From Puniceicoccaceae bacterium (GTDB lineage: Bacteria; Verrucomicrobiota; Verrucomicrobiia; Opitutales; Coraliomargaritaceae), in the NCBI GenBank assembly GCA_011522825.1, contig WTIG01000023.1, forward strand, positions 1 to 5,615: 5,615 nt of DNA, in the 5' to 3' direction. The translations under genes and the position numbers were made by a program. Each line of letters starts with the position of its first letter. The first letter of the stretch is position 1. Below, in pieces: positions 5,321-5,615 of the stretch. The notes beneath the pieces were generated by a model. It saw only the letters and a list, made by a program, of their open reading frames with translations. It searched no databases and was not told the origin of the DNA.

Positions 5321-5440
5321 CAAAAAGTGTGCAAAAAAATTGTACCCGGTCGAAAATCAAATAAATTTTACCGCTAAAATAAATCTTTGTTTTTATGTGT
5401 TTTTTTATTTTGTTATGTACAAAAATGGTATATTTATAAG
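5321..5440 (+). other. AT-rich gene-free stretch, possible unwinding element
   Basis: These 120 bases contain 28 G or C by hand count (about 23%), far below the flanking genes, with long A and T runs (for example TTTTTTTA at 5400-5407). The stretch lies directly against the 21-bp array, the usual arrangement of binding sites beside a duplex-unwinding element in replication origins. It also contains possible promoter elements for the gene at 5471. The only short frame, GTG 5327 to TAA 5377 (16 codons), is not convincing as a gene. Confidence 0.5.
5410..5438 (+). promoter_or_regulatory. Candidate promoter for the gene at 5471
   Basis: TTGTTA (5410-5415) and TTTATA (5433-5438) are separated by 17 bases and lie 33 bases before the start codon at 5471. 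Each box is a partial match to the sigma70 consensus in very AT-rich DNA, so the call is tentative. TATATT at 5429-5434 is a better -10 but is badly spaced. Confidence 0.25.
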
Positions 5441-5470
5441 GAATAGACAGTAACAAAAGGAATCAACAAA

Positions 5471-5615
5471 ATGATTAAGACAATAAAAATCATAGGCGAT
5501 TTTATAGGCCTATTACTTGTTAGCGCTGCAATTCTATTTTTGCCGCTACTTGTTCAATTCTTTGGAACCTTAGATTTTTTTACCGACTCTTGCGGTTATG
5601 GGTTCATGTCAAAAT
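5471..5615 (+). CDS. Putative small membrane protein (3' end outside window)
   Basis: An open frame of 48 codons runs from ATG 5471 to the window edge without a stop. It is preceded by AGGA at 5458-5461 with 9 bases of spacing, a sound ribosome-binding site. The N-terminus MIKTIKIIGD is basic, followed by a hydrophobic stretch (about residues 11-33, FIGLLLVSAAILFLPLLVQ and on) suited to one transmembrane helix. An Asp/Phe-rich turn and a single Cys at 41 follow. The family is not recognised. A holin, spanin or inner-membrane accessory protein would fit a phage, but the visible part does not decide. It appears to begin a new transcription unit after the repeat array. Confidence 0.6.
   Translation, partial: MIKTIKIIGDFIGLLLVSAAILFLPLLVQFFGTLDFFTDSCGYGFMSK

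Noticed and set aside
5109..5456. Minus-strand 115-codon frame containing a repeated RGKSSDP heptapeptide
   Set aside because: The heptad simply reflects the 21-bp DNA repeat read on the other strand; the frame lies antisense to the virion-type gene and runs through the AT-rich tract with no ribosome site.

Overview
The window reads as part of a tailed double-stranded DNA phage or prophage genome from a Gram-negative-type host. All credible genes lie on the plus strand, packed closely, with Shine-Dalgarno sites and coupled or overlapping starts. The gene content is viral: a RecB/RecE-type nuclease, a single-stranded DNA-binding protein, a primase-helicase fusion, a PAPS-reductase-like enzyme, small orphan genes and a virion-type protein. 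The host cannot be named from this sequence. One weak clue is that the SSB ends in DFDDEIPF, almost the same as the tip of bacterial SSB.

Bases 1-3120 form the DNA replication and recombination block. The 3' part of a PD-(D/E)XK nuclease gene is followed two bases later by the SSB gene. An intergenic stretch with a perfect 10-bp hairpin and a TATAAT box comes next. Then comes a 597-residue protein that joins a zinc ribbon, a TOPRIM primase core and a RepA-like helicase ATPase. Together these would process ends, coat single strands, prime and unwind.

Bases 3121-4350 form a second unit. It opens with a long, imperfect 17-bp hairpin sitting on a sequence that resembles the core of a T7-class promoter (ACTATAGGGG). 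It then carries three overlapping genes: a 59-residue orphan, a PAPS-reductase/PP-loop family enzyme and a 50-residue orphan.

Bases 4351-4544 are gene-free and structured. They hold an AT-rich tandem repeat, a 9-bp stem with a large loop, a strong intrinsic terminator and two copies of a roughly 21-bp repeat. The second copy supplies the ribosome-binding site of the next gene.

Bases 4545-5240 encode a basic 231-residue protein resembling tail-completion or minor-tail-Z-type virion proteins. Its stop codon lies inside the first of four exact-period 21-bp copies of the same repeat (5237-5320). These are followed by about 120 bases that are only about one quarter G+C. Repeats beside an AT-rich stretch are the layout expected of an iteron-type origin or a multi-site operator. 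The presence of the repeat on both sides of one gene is the most unusual thing in the window. A truncated membrane-protein gene starts at 5471 and runs off the end.
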